The position numbers and the translations under genes were made by a program. A stretch of 64,000 nt of DNA from Oreohelix idahoensis (taxonomy: Eukaryota > Mollusca > Gastropoda > Stylommatophora > Oreohelicidae), in NCBI GenBank assembly GCA_024509875.1, contig JAMPIV010013724.1, forward strand, positions 220,001 through 284,000. Reading direction: 5' to 3'. Under the pieces are notes generated by a model. The model was not told the origin of the DNA, did not search any database, and saw only the letters and a list, made by a program, of their open reading frames with translations. Of this stretch, positions 1-9,313 are shown in pieces. Numbering within the stretch: the stretch's first letter is position 1; each line of letters begins with the position of its first letter.

Positions 1-75
1 TCCACCGGTAGATCAATACCCCTGTTTTAATGTATTGACAAAGGTCTGCACCCGCTACAGGACAAGATAGAAAAC

Positions 76-1016
76 AAAATAAGAAGTGGTGCTATAAGAA
101 GTGGTGCTATAAGAAGTGGTGCAATAAGAAGTGGTGCAATAAGAAGTGGTGCTATAAGAAGTGGTGCTATAAGAAGTGGTGCAATAAGAAGTGGTGCTAT
201 AAGAAGTGGTGCTATAAGAAGTGGTGCAATAAGAAGTGGTGCTATAAGAAGTGGTGCTATAAGAAGTGGTGCAATAAGAAGTGGTGCTATAAGAAGTGGT
301 GCTATAAGAAGTGGTGCTATAAGAAGTGGTGCAATAAGAAGTGGTGCTATAAGAAGTGGTGCAATAAGAAGTGGTGCAATAAGAAGTGGTGCTATAAGAA
401 GTGGTGCAATAAGAAGTGGTGCTATAAGAAGTGGTGCAATAAGAAGTGGTGCTATAAGAAGTGGTGCTATAAGAAGTGGTGCAATAAGAAGTGGTGCAAT
501 AAGAAGTGGTGCTATAAGAAGTGGTGCAATAAGAAGTGGTGCAATAAGAAGTGGTGCTATAAGAAGTGGTGCAATAAGAAGTGGTGCTATAAGAAGTGGT
601 GCTATAAGAAGTGGTGCTATAAGAAGTGGTGCAATAAGAAGTGGTGCTATAAGAAGTGGTGCTATAAGAAGTGGTGCTATAAGAAGTGGTGCTATAAGAA
701 GTGGTGCAATAAGAAGTGGTGCTATAAGAAGTGGTGCAATAAGAAGTGGTGCTATAAGAAGTGGTGCAATAAGAAGTGGTGCAATAAGAAGTGGTGCTAT
801 AAGAAGTGGTGCTATAAGAAGTGGTGCTATAAGAAGTGGTGCAATAAGAAGTGGTGCTATAAGAAGTGGTGCAATAAGAAGTGGTGCTATAAGAAGTGGT
901 GCTATAAGAAGTGGTGCAATAAGAAGTGGTGCTATAAGAAGTGGTGCAATAAGAAGTGGTGCTATAAGAAGTGGTGCAATAAGAAGTGGTGCAATAAGAA
1001 GTGGTGCAATAAGAAG
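76..1016. repeat. 15-bp minisatellite, 61 full units, two unit variants
   Basis: The unit GCWATAAGAAGTGGT is repeated head to tail from 91 to 1005, with partial units at 76-90 and 1006-1016. By eye, 14 of 15 positions are invariant in all 61 units. Only the third base varies, between T (35 units) and A (26 units). Frame 1 is open from the stop at 28-30 to the TAA at 1042-1044 and encodes a five-residue repeat (Ala-Ile-Arg-Ser-Gly). In that frame the T/A variant is synonymous (GCT/GCA). There is no ATG in the open frame, so it could at most be an exon or a decayed coding repeat. Other frames are open too, so coding status is unproven. Confidence 0.97.
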
Positions 1017-1044
1017 GCGATTTATTGACTATGTGGGACAGTAA

Positions 1045-1488
1045 AATTACAAGTTATAGAAGTAGTTGTTTAGTCACAATACAACTTATAGGCTCTTTTT
1101 TCCTCTTTTAATCAAGAGCCGAAAAATACCCGGAGCTAAAAAATTATCCTTAAGGAGAAACTTCACAGACTCCTTTAGGATAAGAAAAGCCACATACAGA
1201 AACACAACAAACAAAAACAAACAAAAAAATTACTTTGAAAAAGAGGACAAGGAGGTTACAAGATAGTTTTAGAATTCATGTCAGTCATATTCCTGTTAGT
1301 GTCTTAAGGAGCCCACAAAAAGTGATCGCCGTATGAAGTTCAAGCGCAGCCACGTACAGGACAATTGCTGCTGGCAACATCACGTGCAAACCTCTAGTGT
1401 AATAGGTCATTTCTGCAGCTGGTGTTTATTTAAGGGGATTTTCTACAAAATGAGTTATTTCGGTTTGAAACTCGTCATTCCTCTACGG
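1045..1488. other. Unassigned sequence
   Basis: No gene or recognisable element. An ATG-started frame at 1066-1266 is short and lysine/asparagine-rich, as expected from AT-rich DNA. I see nothing else to annotate. Confidence 0.6.
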
Positions 1489-1743
1489 CAGGGTCTCTTA
1501 GCATTTTTTTTGGTATTCTATGGACCCCTTTGATTGTCCGATGAAGGCTTCTTGGGAACAAATATATAAACATTATAAACATTTTTTTACAGTATCTTGT
1601 GATGGTGTTCTAATTTCAAGTGGCGTCATGAGTATAATTTAAAAAAACTTACAACTTTAAAAGTGGAGGTTATGTACATGGACCCCCTAAAACCCATTCA
1701 CGGACCCCTATGAGGTCCATGTACCACAGGTTAAGAAACTCGG
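1489..1743. mobile_element. Decayed hAT-like MITE
   Basis: The left end starts CAGGGTCTCTTAGC and the right end reads GGTTAAGAAACTCGG. The inverted right end matches the left at about 10 of 14 positions. The motif GGTCC...CCACAGGTTAAGAA is typical of hAT (Tip100/Charlie-like) termini. Flanking octamers CTCTACGG (1481-1488) and CTCTTTCG (1744-1751) agree at 5 of 8 positions, as expected for an old 8-bp target duplication. An 11-bp perfect inverted repeat (1674-1684 with 1714-1724) lies near the right end. There is no coding capacity, so it is non-autonomous. Confidence 0.5.
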
Positions 1744-2825
1744 CTCTTTCGACTGCTTGGGTTTACGTTTTTAATTGTTTATACACTCAATACTTGTCCA
1801 TAGCCATTTGTTTGTTTGTCTGTTTTGTTTGGTTTATTTCACAAAATATGTTAATCTTGGTTTTGCTGTTCCAATAGTCAGAGTTATTTGCATCTTTATA
1901 TTCCTATCTATATTTACAGCGAATTTACATTCTTCTACATCGTCTCCTTCAACTTCTTAAAAATTGATCTGATCTAACGCCCCCCCCCCCCCCTTCCTCC
2001 CCCCCATTTTCTCCATACCACTTTTTTGTTGTTGCACGTGATTACTCATACAATATTTTTTCAACTGCCCGTCTCCTATCCCTGTCTAATGTCACCAAAA
2101 AAAAAAAAAAAAAACCTAATTCTGCCCAACTTTATTTCTTTTCGAATTTTTATTATCATGGCAGGAATCCACAGACACTCTGACTTTTCCATAATGTTGA
2201 GTCATGAACACTATGTAAGGTCTTCTCGGAGTCAGTAAGATTTATGTAGAAGACTCAATTCCATTCTAATGATCGCTGAAGTATTGTTGTTGTCAGCACA
2301 ATGATAGGATTTTTCTTTTCGGACATTTCGTTGTTAAACTGGAGATTAGTATCCTGCTACGTCTAAGTTTGAACAGAGACGGACAACTAAGACGAATCAT
2401 AGGCCGCTGTCCACAGAGACAGAGAGGACAAATTAGACCTGGAGTTGTTTTAACATAAGCCTCTAGGGCAGGGCCTCGAAGACAATACGGCATTTACATA
2501 TACCTAGAACTAGGTTAGAAAGATAATCTTGTCGCTAATGTTGCTGTATGCCCCACAGTGTAAGTCGAGAATGATGATCATGACTCTCTCGTTCAACTCT
2601 TTTTGTAGTTGTTGTATGCGCCTTGTTGTATGACGAAAATGATACTGTTGACTCACTTTAGATCATGCATCCTTGCACACATTTTGTTTTCAGCTCCTCA
2701 CTTGCATGCCATTATCTCCTACCATAAAATTTAACAGGAACAGCTGCAGTGATGTGGTATTTTCAACAAAAATAAATAATAAAAAAACAGCATGATTTGA
2801 GTTATACTTCTATAAGCTTGAACTT
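1744..2825. other. Unassigned AT-rich sequence
   Basis: No gene recognised. It contains a C-tract around 1980-1992, further C-runs to about 2006, and an A-tract around 2095-2114. The right edge (AACTT, 2821-2825) is the left copy of the element A target duplication. Confidence 0.6.
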
Positions 2826-5344
2826 TGTCGTAGATTTTTCGATAGGAGTATTAAGACTTAGGTTAGGTCCCTTCTGAATAGATTAGAATATGTGATATAC
2901 ACAGTGAGAGTAGTAAAAAGAAATAGATTTTCCCAAGAGTGCAGTGGTAGCGAATCAAATAGAGCTGTCCCCTGAAAACAAGAATCTTCTCTCTCTCTCA
3001 GGCCTATCTTCTACGACAGATATATAAGAGTCAGACAGACTATTGACAACATATGTTACTATGTATGAACATACCACTCACGTGCACACCCCTTCAAGTG
3101 ACAACAGTTAGACACACAGACGTGGGAAAACTATAACAATACTTATGTAAATATTCTAGAACGAGCTGACCAACACGCTGATTAGTTCCAGAGAGATTTT
3201 ATTTATCATCTATAAAATCTTCTCACAACACCAAAACAAAAAAAAATACATCAAGGAAAACATATGCACATAGTCATACAATATCAAGAAAATGCTACAA
3301 GGGTGATAGCCCCGCTATGATCTTAACTCTAGGTTTAGCCCACAGCCCCGTTAGGATGACAGATGATGGCCCAAAGAGTTATAGATGCATGTGGTTAGGG
3401 TCTAATATTGTCCCCCTTTGAAGGTATAGACTGACTTTGACAGCAGTATCTATTCTAACGTAACACGTTACTTAAGCAGCAAATCTCGCCTAAGAAAAAA
3501 AACACATATAACAAATGAGGGTATTATACAACGAACCTCCTTCCGTCACTTTCACTCGATTCTTTCATCAGGGCCCTGATATACTTACAATCGGGTTGTG
3601 GTTTCGCCGGCTGGCGCAAATTTTGGACACTCACACTTTTTATCTGTTACTGTCGTTTACTGAAACAGATCCCAGCTCTGCAGATTTGTTTGTTGGTTTC
3701 ATTAAAATGGATCTGGGGAGCGTCTGCTTCAGGCGATAGTTATTTCAGACTAAAGTTAATGTCACTTGACTCCCGAGGTAAGAATTAGGCTTAAACGAGC
3801 ACAAAATGTCAGAACACGAAGTTTCCCTTAATTAGGAAGATGACCGGTGGACAACCTCTCTCAAAACAGAAAAATCTTGGTTCCCCACTCACTTGTCAAC
3901 AATGTCGGAAAGTTTATGTCATAGATTGTAATTATTCTCGCCGCCAGGCAGAAAATTTACGTAGAGTTTATGGAAGAAATTAAGATCTGGTTCACAGGCC
4001 CAGTATTGATCATTACAGTCTTTGAAAAAAAAACCCGTTAGTGGGATATAGTATTTCTGTCTAACTTGCACCGTCAGATCAGTGTTACTTGAGAAACCCA
4101 CGTGGTTCAAAATAAGGACTGTCTATTTCTTCACAATTATGAACTCTTATTAAATGCTGGTAAAGTTCGGGTCACCCCCAGTATTTCACTGTATAAAAAG
4201 AAAAGCACATATAAATCATTTTCATATTTTGTACCCAATATAACTTACATTTAAAACAGCAAGCCTACAGCTTGACTTATATTTAAACTTCCGGTGAAAT
4301 AAGTTATATAAAATCGATCATCAGGAATTTAGGAATATGGTGCGTATTCCGTCAATATTCACTGATGTCGCGTCTAGCATTTTATAAGTTTGATATAAAA
4401 TATTCTCGACTGAGTATTAGCCGTAAAATTAAATTCCTTATAGCTACTAGTTTTTGTTAAGCTTAGAAATATTATTTATTCTGCTTTCCACTGTATGCGT
4501 CACTAGAAAATAATACAGACTTATAAATTATTCACTCAGTTCAAAAGAAACTAGTTAAAATGAAATGAGCGATTTAACGCTTTAAACACTTTAAACCCTA
4601 CACACAATACTAGATATATAATATTAATATACCTCAAGCACAGCACTACGATGTCACAACGAAACTAAGAGATATCACTTATAAATTTAAGTGTTCTAGA
4701 ACGAAGTGCCCACGTCTACTGTAAAATGTAGAATGAGTGAAGTGAGTTACAAACTCGGGCCAATATCTTAAAATTAGACAAAGGGCCCCAACTCTTTCGC
4801 CAAGCGAAATTATCTCCCCTTCTCTAACACCCTGCGTCAGCTTCCCTCATGTCGTAACAGCCATCAGTGACCGAGAGTACGAGTGAGTTTCAAATCCCAG
4901 ACAGCCTGTCTCCAGTGCGGAGCGATTTTTTCACACTACGCCGGGTTTTTCTAACGAAAAACCTCATGCGTTTCTGCAAACTGTAGACAGCTGTCTGTCT
5001 GCCATGCCCCGATGGAGCGAATTCTCACACCCCCCCGCCCGGGGACACTGGTCAGTCAGCGCTCTGACCGGGGAAACTGCAGACGTATGTCTGGCGAGAA
5101 CTGTATATTCACAGCTATGGTTCGACCGGCAGAGACTGACATCTATGTAATCGAGTTTCAGTCAGCATGAGAAAGAAAGACGGTAAAATATCGAATGGGA
5201 AAAGAAAATATATTCGCAAACTAACGAATGCGAAAAAATTATATATATGAAAAAGGGTAAAGAGTGACAGAAAAAATTAGAGGACCCGAGTGGAAGAAAG
5301 AGGAAAATGTAGACAATTTATAGAACATAACTCCCTATGTGACA
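2826..5344 (-). repeat. 3' LTR of element A
   Basis: About 2.52 kb, with plus-strand ends TGTCGTAG...ATGTGACA (element sense TGTCACAT...CTACGACA), so it has canonical TG...CA termini. It matches 9314-11839 almost base for base, differing by scattered substitutions and small homopolymer indels. The short frame at 3515-3739 recurs identically at 10006-10230 simply because both lie in the duplicated LTR; it does not resemble a known protein. Confidence 0.95.
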
Positions 5345-5360
5345 GGACGTCCCCCCTTAA
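5345..5360 (-). other. Polypurine tract of element A
   Basis: Read on the minus strand, the bases just before the 3' LTR are TTAAGGGGGGACGTCC. A purine run directly upstream of the 3' LTR is where plus-strand DNA synthesis is primed. Confidence 0.75.
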
Positions 5361-5460
5361 GATATGGAAGCACTCCATGTCTACGTTATGGAAATAAATT
5401 TCCTATATCCGTAGCTTCAGGGTGTCTGTCCTCTTCCCTCTCATCTCCCCCCTCCATCTC

Positions 5461-5520
5461 TGTGCAAGTCCTACTCATGAAGTCTGCCCCAACGTTTCCT
5501 TCCTCTGGAATGTCTCCCAT
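5461..5520 (-). pseudogene. RNase H C-terminal remnant of element A
   Basis: The minus-strand translation contains GNVGADFMSR, matching the end of RNase H in element C (NVGADFMSR, near 53360-53380). It is all that remains of RT-RNase H here. Upstream it joins the tail of the integrase frame, so the deletion removed the region from just after integrase to the last residues of RNase H. The position also shows that RT-RH originally followed integrase, the Gmr1 order. Confidence 0.8.
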
Positions 5521-6338
5521 GCGCGCTTGAAAGAGCGTCGCCGCTTCTGACATTTTTCAAAGATTTCCTGTGTGTGCAGTGGAGTTTCCCTGCCACTATC
5601 GCCATCTTCGTCAGTTTTGGCGATCGTCAGGAGATGGTCGGAGGTTGGCACTGGTCTTTCCAAGTATCTCTTTAAGAGATTTAAATGGAAAACCTTTTCC
5701 TTTCCTTGAATAGATATCTGGTAGTTAGCCTTAGAAATCTTTTTCAGGACGGTAAACGGCCCTTGCCATCCGATCTTCAGTTGGTTGTTCTCGGTAGGGA
5801 GTAACACCAAAACTTTCTCTCCTGCTTCCAGTTCTCTATCTTTCGCGACTTTCCTGTATCGGTTAGCGTGCTTTGTGCGTGCTCGCTTAAAGTTAGTCGT
5901 TGCTAGGTCCCACCCTAGTTTCAACCTTTCCTTTAAAACCGACACATATTTACTTGCTGAGACAACTGTCTCATCCGCCTTCTCGTCTGTCAGAGACTGA
6001 AGTAAGGCTTCAAGCGGGCCCTTAATGGGTCTGCCGAATAAGAGTGTAGCTGGCGGAAATCCTGTGGAAGTATGAGGAGATTCTCTGTAGCCAAATAAAG
6101 CTGCAGGAATACAAAGATCCCAATCTTCAGGTTTCACTTGTGCCAGTTTACTTAGCATCATGTTGAGGTTTCCATTAGCACGTTCCACGAGCCCATTTCC
6201 CGCCGGAGTATATGGCTTAGTGTGGATGTGTTGGGTCCTCAAGATCTTAACGATCTCATCCATCAACAGGTTTCGGTATGGGGATCCGTTATCCGTCAAC
6301 ACTTGTTGAGGGAATCCCAACCGAGTGAAAATCTGCAC
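5475..6338 (-). pseudogene. Integrase core and C-terminal region of element A
   Basis: Integrase joins element cDNA to host DNA. The frame starts inside the catalytic core. Visible motifs are LTDNGSPYRN (second catalytic Asp) and AGNGLVERANG (catalytic Glu). A basic C-terminal region follows, with GWQGPFTVLKKISKANYQIS and HLNLLKRYLERP, the GPY/F-type module of Ty3 integrases. The rest (from about HTQEIFEKC onward) reads out of frame across the deletion junction. The N-terminal part of the core lies in another frame (6339-6420). The ATG at 6338 is internal, not a true start. Confidence 0.9.
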
Positions 6339-6418
6339 GAGGGCTTCTGCGACATGCTTGGCATCTGCGCATGTTAGCGGGATAGCTTCTGCCCATAAAG
6401 TGCATGTATCGACTAAGG

Positions 6419-6673
6419 TCAGGATAAACCTGTTCCTTCTTTTAGTCCTTTCAAAGGGATCACAACCCGTTCGAATGGTTTACCCACTTTTGGCATTTCA
6501 CCCAAAGAGACTGGGGGTGCCCGTTGCTTGGGTGGCACACGTTGGCACTGGGCACAGGATTTGACATATCTGATAATATCAGTATTTACTCCTGGCCACC
6601 AATAATGAGTGGTTATACGTTGGTTTGTGGCGTTCTGTCCCATATGTCCGCTGAAGGGAAGAGAGTGCCCCAT
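6419..6673 (-). pseudogene. Integrase zinc-binding domain of element A
   Basis: Residues GHSLPFSGHMGQN and YVKSCAQCQ give the HHCC zinc-binding pattern of retroviral and Ty3 integrases. The following sequence lacks the VDIIGP segment present in element C: about 15 nt are missing near 6455-6465, removing the first catalytic Asp of the D,D,E triad, after which the frame breaks. Integrase of this copy should therefore be inactive. Confidence 0.88.
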
Positions 6674-6764
6674 TTCTAGGATTTGGCTTCTGTACTGTTT
6701 CGGTACTAGGAGCTGGTTGTAACCTTGGTCAGGCTTGCCCGTTCTGCGATAAAGTACGCCATCC

Positions 6765-7787
6765 TTAGAAAAAAATGTCCCCGTGCTGTCTGGGTTCCTT
6801 AGCCATGGGCAGTTTCCTAAAGCAGGGTGCCAAAGTAGGGTCCTTGTATTGCGCTTCTTTAAGTTCCATGGGTAACAAATTTGGCGCAGGCTCCCGTTCC
6901 TTCTTGGTTTGCCCTCTTGTAGTTACTGCTGCCACAATCGGCTCTTCCGGTTTCCCAATACACACGTATCTCCCGCCAAGAATGACTGGGTAGATGGGAT
7001 CATCCATAACAGCCGCTTTGATCACACCTCTGACAAAGTCAGAGTGTATCTCCACCAATGCGATGGGAAGCGCTGTAGGTGCATCACTCTTACGAACTCC
7101 ACAAAGTTGGACGGTCTCTGCTGTCTCTTGACCGGGTTTGACCAGGTTTCTGGCAACAATGCAATCATAAGAAAGCCCCGTGTCAAATAAGCAAGAAGTT
7201 TGAGAACCGTTCAAAGTAACAGTACCTCGCGTTGAGGGTCTATCCCCAACAGGTTGGGAATCACTGTCAATAATTCCGCCTTGCGAGACTGTCAATAAGC
7301 ATCCGATGCGTTTCGGCTCGGTGTGCTCGGTCTGATCATATGTCCCGTGCTCAGGGGTTCTCCCTTTGCCACCTTGTCCTTTCTGGCTGCGCTGCCATGT
7401 AGGGCGGTCGGGTTGATCAGACTGTTTGGGGTGGTTGGGGTACTTGTTCTTGTAGAACTTGGATTTTTCAGGAGGGGGGTTTTGAGGTCCAGTTTCTCTG
7501 TGGTTATTTTGGTTAGAAGCCTGAGAAGATTGCTCTAGGTTATGTTTTCGAAAATGCTCCTCTGTCGGTTTCCGCTTTGTGGCCGGTAGTTCAGCCAGCG
7601 CATTGTGATAACGCTCAGACTTTTCCAAAATGTCTTCCAGTTTTTCTGCCCCCTGCTCAGCTAGAAATCTCCGGGTATCAGCAGACAAAGTGTTCTTTAT
7701 TTGTTCTGTTAAAACAAATTCCTCAAGACCTTCATAGGTAGAGGGGAGCTGCGAGAGCTCTAAGCACTTTGTCAGATATCCCTTCAA
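6765..7787 (-). pseudogene. Gag C-terminus plus protease of element A
   Basis: One frame of 340 codons. The first part is the end of the capsid region (SCAN-like segment ending LAEQGAEKLEDILEKSERY), then a basic, Gln/Pro-rich stretch with no CCHC zinc knuckle. The aspartic protease follows, with active site CLFDTGLSYD (near 7175-7195) and a hydrophobic PVILGGRY segment. It continues into the linker before integrase and stops in a T-run near 6770. Gag and protease lie in one frame without overlap, so the ancestral element probably made a single Gag-Pol polyprotein. The start is internal, after a frameshift near 7780. Confidence 0.9.
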
Positions 7788-8508
7788 AACGAGACGAGAA
7801 CTGCTGAAAAGTTTCAGAATTCTCTTTCCGGCTGTTGCGAAACAGTTGCAAAAACTTGCGAGCGTTCATTTCAAAGCGCTCCAGTAACGCTTTCTTCAAC
7901 AAGTCATAGTCGTCTTGTTGGCTACTTTCCAGCTTAGAATAAACATCATAAGCAGAACCTTTTAGGGCCTGGGAAAGTTTCATATTCCAACGCGACCTCT
8001 CTAACCCGTACAGAGTTGCAATTTTCTCAAATTTTTCTAACCATGTGTCAATCTTCTCATTTGGACAAGGGAAAGACTCAAGAGTGAAAGACATAGCGTT
8101 GAGTTGAAGAGATTGAGTGTTAGAAGGATCAGTTAGGGAGGAATGGGGAGAAGATTCTCCATTGCTGGAGGTAGAGGCAGCACCACGGCTTTGGAGTTCT
8201 AGAGCTTTAAGAGCCAACTCGTGCTGTCTCTCTTTCTCTCTTTCCTCATGCTGTCTCTCCTTCTCTCTTTCCTCATGCTGTCTCTCCTTCTCTCTTTCTC
8301 TCTCCCTGCGGATTTCCATTTCCTCATCCATCTTCCTCTGCTGTAATAGCCGGTCTTCCGCTTCTTTCCTCCTAGCTTCTTCTTCTTTCCTCTCCGCATC
8401 ATATCTCTCAAGTTCGTCCCTGACAAAAGCTTTCGCTTCTTCTCCTTCCAGTCCCTCCTCTCTCGCTTCGTCCCTGAGGAGTTGTCTAAGCTTTGCCCTC
8501 TCGGCCAT
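7732..8508 (-). pseudogene. Gag N-terminal part of element A
   Basis: Gag forms the virus-like particle. I place the start at the internal Met at 8508 (MAERAKLRQLL) because element C gag begins with the matching MAERVKLRTML; the longer frame to 8574 adds a non-conserved hydrophobic leader. Residues about 20-115 are highly charged and likely coiled coil, including three copies of EREKERQHE. The capsid region (SFTLESFPCPNEKIDTWLEK) follows. The frame breaks near 7780, where the elements B and C continue into the SCAN-like segment, so the last 20 or so residues are out of frame. Confidence 0.88.
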
Positions 8509-9172
8509 ATTATGTCGGTGACTGAGACACGTGGAGATAGAAAATAGGAAAAAGAATAACCTGGTTCCTACCACTTACGAGAAAAAAAAACCAAAAATTC
8601 AAAAGATGATATCCTTAACCCTGGGATACCTCCTCCAAAATAAAATCTAACTATCGCTGCTATTATCGGCAATAAAGCACTTAATGCAAAACACGACTAC
8701 GCCAACTAAATGGTAGTTAAGATTACTTCTGAAAAATAAGTTGCTACAGTGGAAAAGCAAAATAATTATTGCAAAAATTAAAGAGAAAAATAATCCCTTA
8801 ATTTTTAATCCACTATCAAGTTTACCCCTGAAGACAGTTCGGGTGAGGGAGGCAATTAATCTGGACGGATAGTCCGAAACGCACTCCTTAGCTTTGCTCA
8901 AACACCTACCTGCTTCAGAACCCTTGTGAATGTTATACACTCACAAAACTTTACCAGCGTTTAGTATTACAAATCAACAATAACATATATTCCGACAAAA
9001 TCCACCTGTAACTCAAATGTATATTATTCAAAATGCTGTGGAAAAAAAAACTTATCAGTTTGTGTGGTCAGCACGCCCGTAAACAGATCGTTAGTCTAGG
9101 GGATAAATTATTTAAAGATATAACAACTCACAAGACATCACACTGTTACTCTATTTCAGAATAAAGAATCTT
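8509..9172 (-). other. 5' leader of element A
   Basis: Untranslated region between the gag start and the tandem primer-site block. No coding sequence recognised. It is AT-rich, with short A-runs near 8581-8600 and 9043-9052. Confidence 0.7.
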
Positions 9173-9313
9173 AAGTTCAAAATCGAGATAGACGAGTCCA
9201 CATTTGTCGTACTCGTCTTCCTATTCTAAGTTCAAAAGCCCGGAAACGAGCAACCATTTGTCGTACTCGTCTTCTTATTCTAAGTTCAAAAATCCTACGG
9301 ACGAGAACCCATT
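9173..9313 (-). repeat. Tandem primer-binding-site modules of element A
   Basis: Three units with a period of 54-55 bp (starting 9173, 9228 and 9282). On the minus strand each reads: the last 7 nt of the LTR (TACGACA), a 2-4 nt spacer, TGG, a CTCGT core, then about TTTTGAACTT. The three core variants differ (TGGGTTCTCGTCCG, TGGTTGCTCGTTTCC, TGGACTCGTCTATC). The unit touching the LTR is the normal primer binding site; the others repeat the LTR end plus site inside the leader. The pattern resembles the complement of a tRNA 3' end (CCA tail back to the TTCAAA loop), perhaps tRNA-Pro. The tRNA identity is inference. Confidence 0.8.

Noticed and set aside
76..1016. CRISPR-like array
   Set aside because: Units are contiguous 15-mers with no spacers, and the setting is eukaryotic.
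3515..3739. 74-codon frame found twice, identical (also 10006-10230)
   Set aside because: Both copies lie in the two LTRs of element A; the identity comes from LTR duplication, and the protein has no recognisable features.
8117..8521. 134-codon Ser/Leu-rich plus-strand frame
   Set aside because: Antisense of the gag coiled-coil region of element A; composition reflects the opposite strand.
9228..9260. Real tRNA genes at the primer-site modules
   Set aside because: Only the 3' portion looks tRNA-like; no D-arm or anticodon arm precedes it, and spacing from T-loop to CCA is 3-4 nt too long.
5345..9313. Envelope gene in the Ty3 elements
   Set aside because: Looked for a third frame with signal peptide and membrane anchor between RNase H and the 3' LTR in A, B and C; there is no room and nothing suitable.
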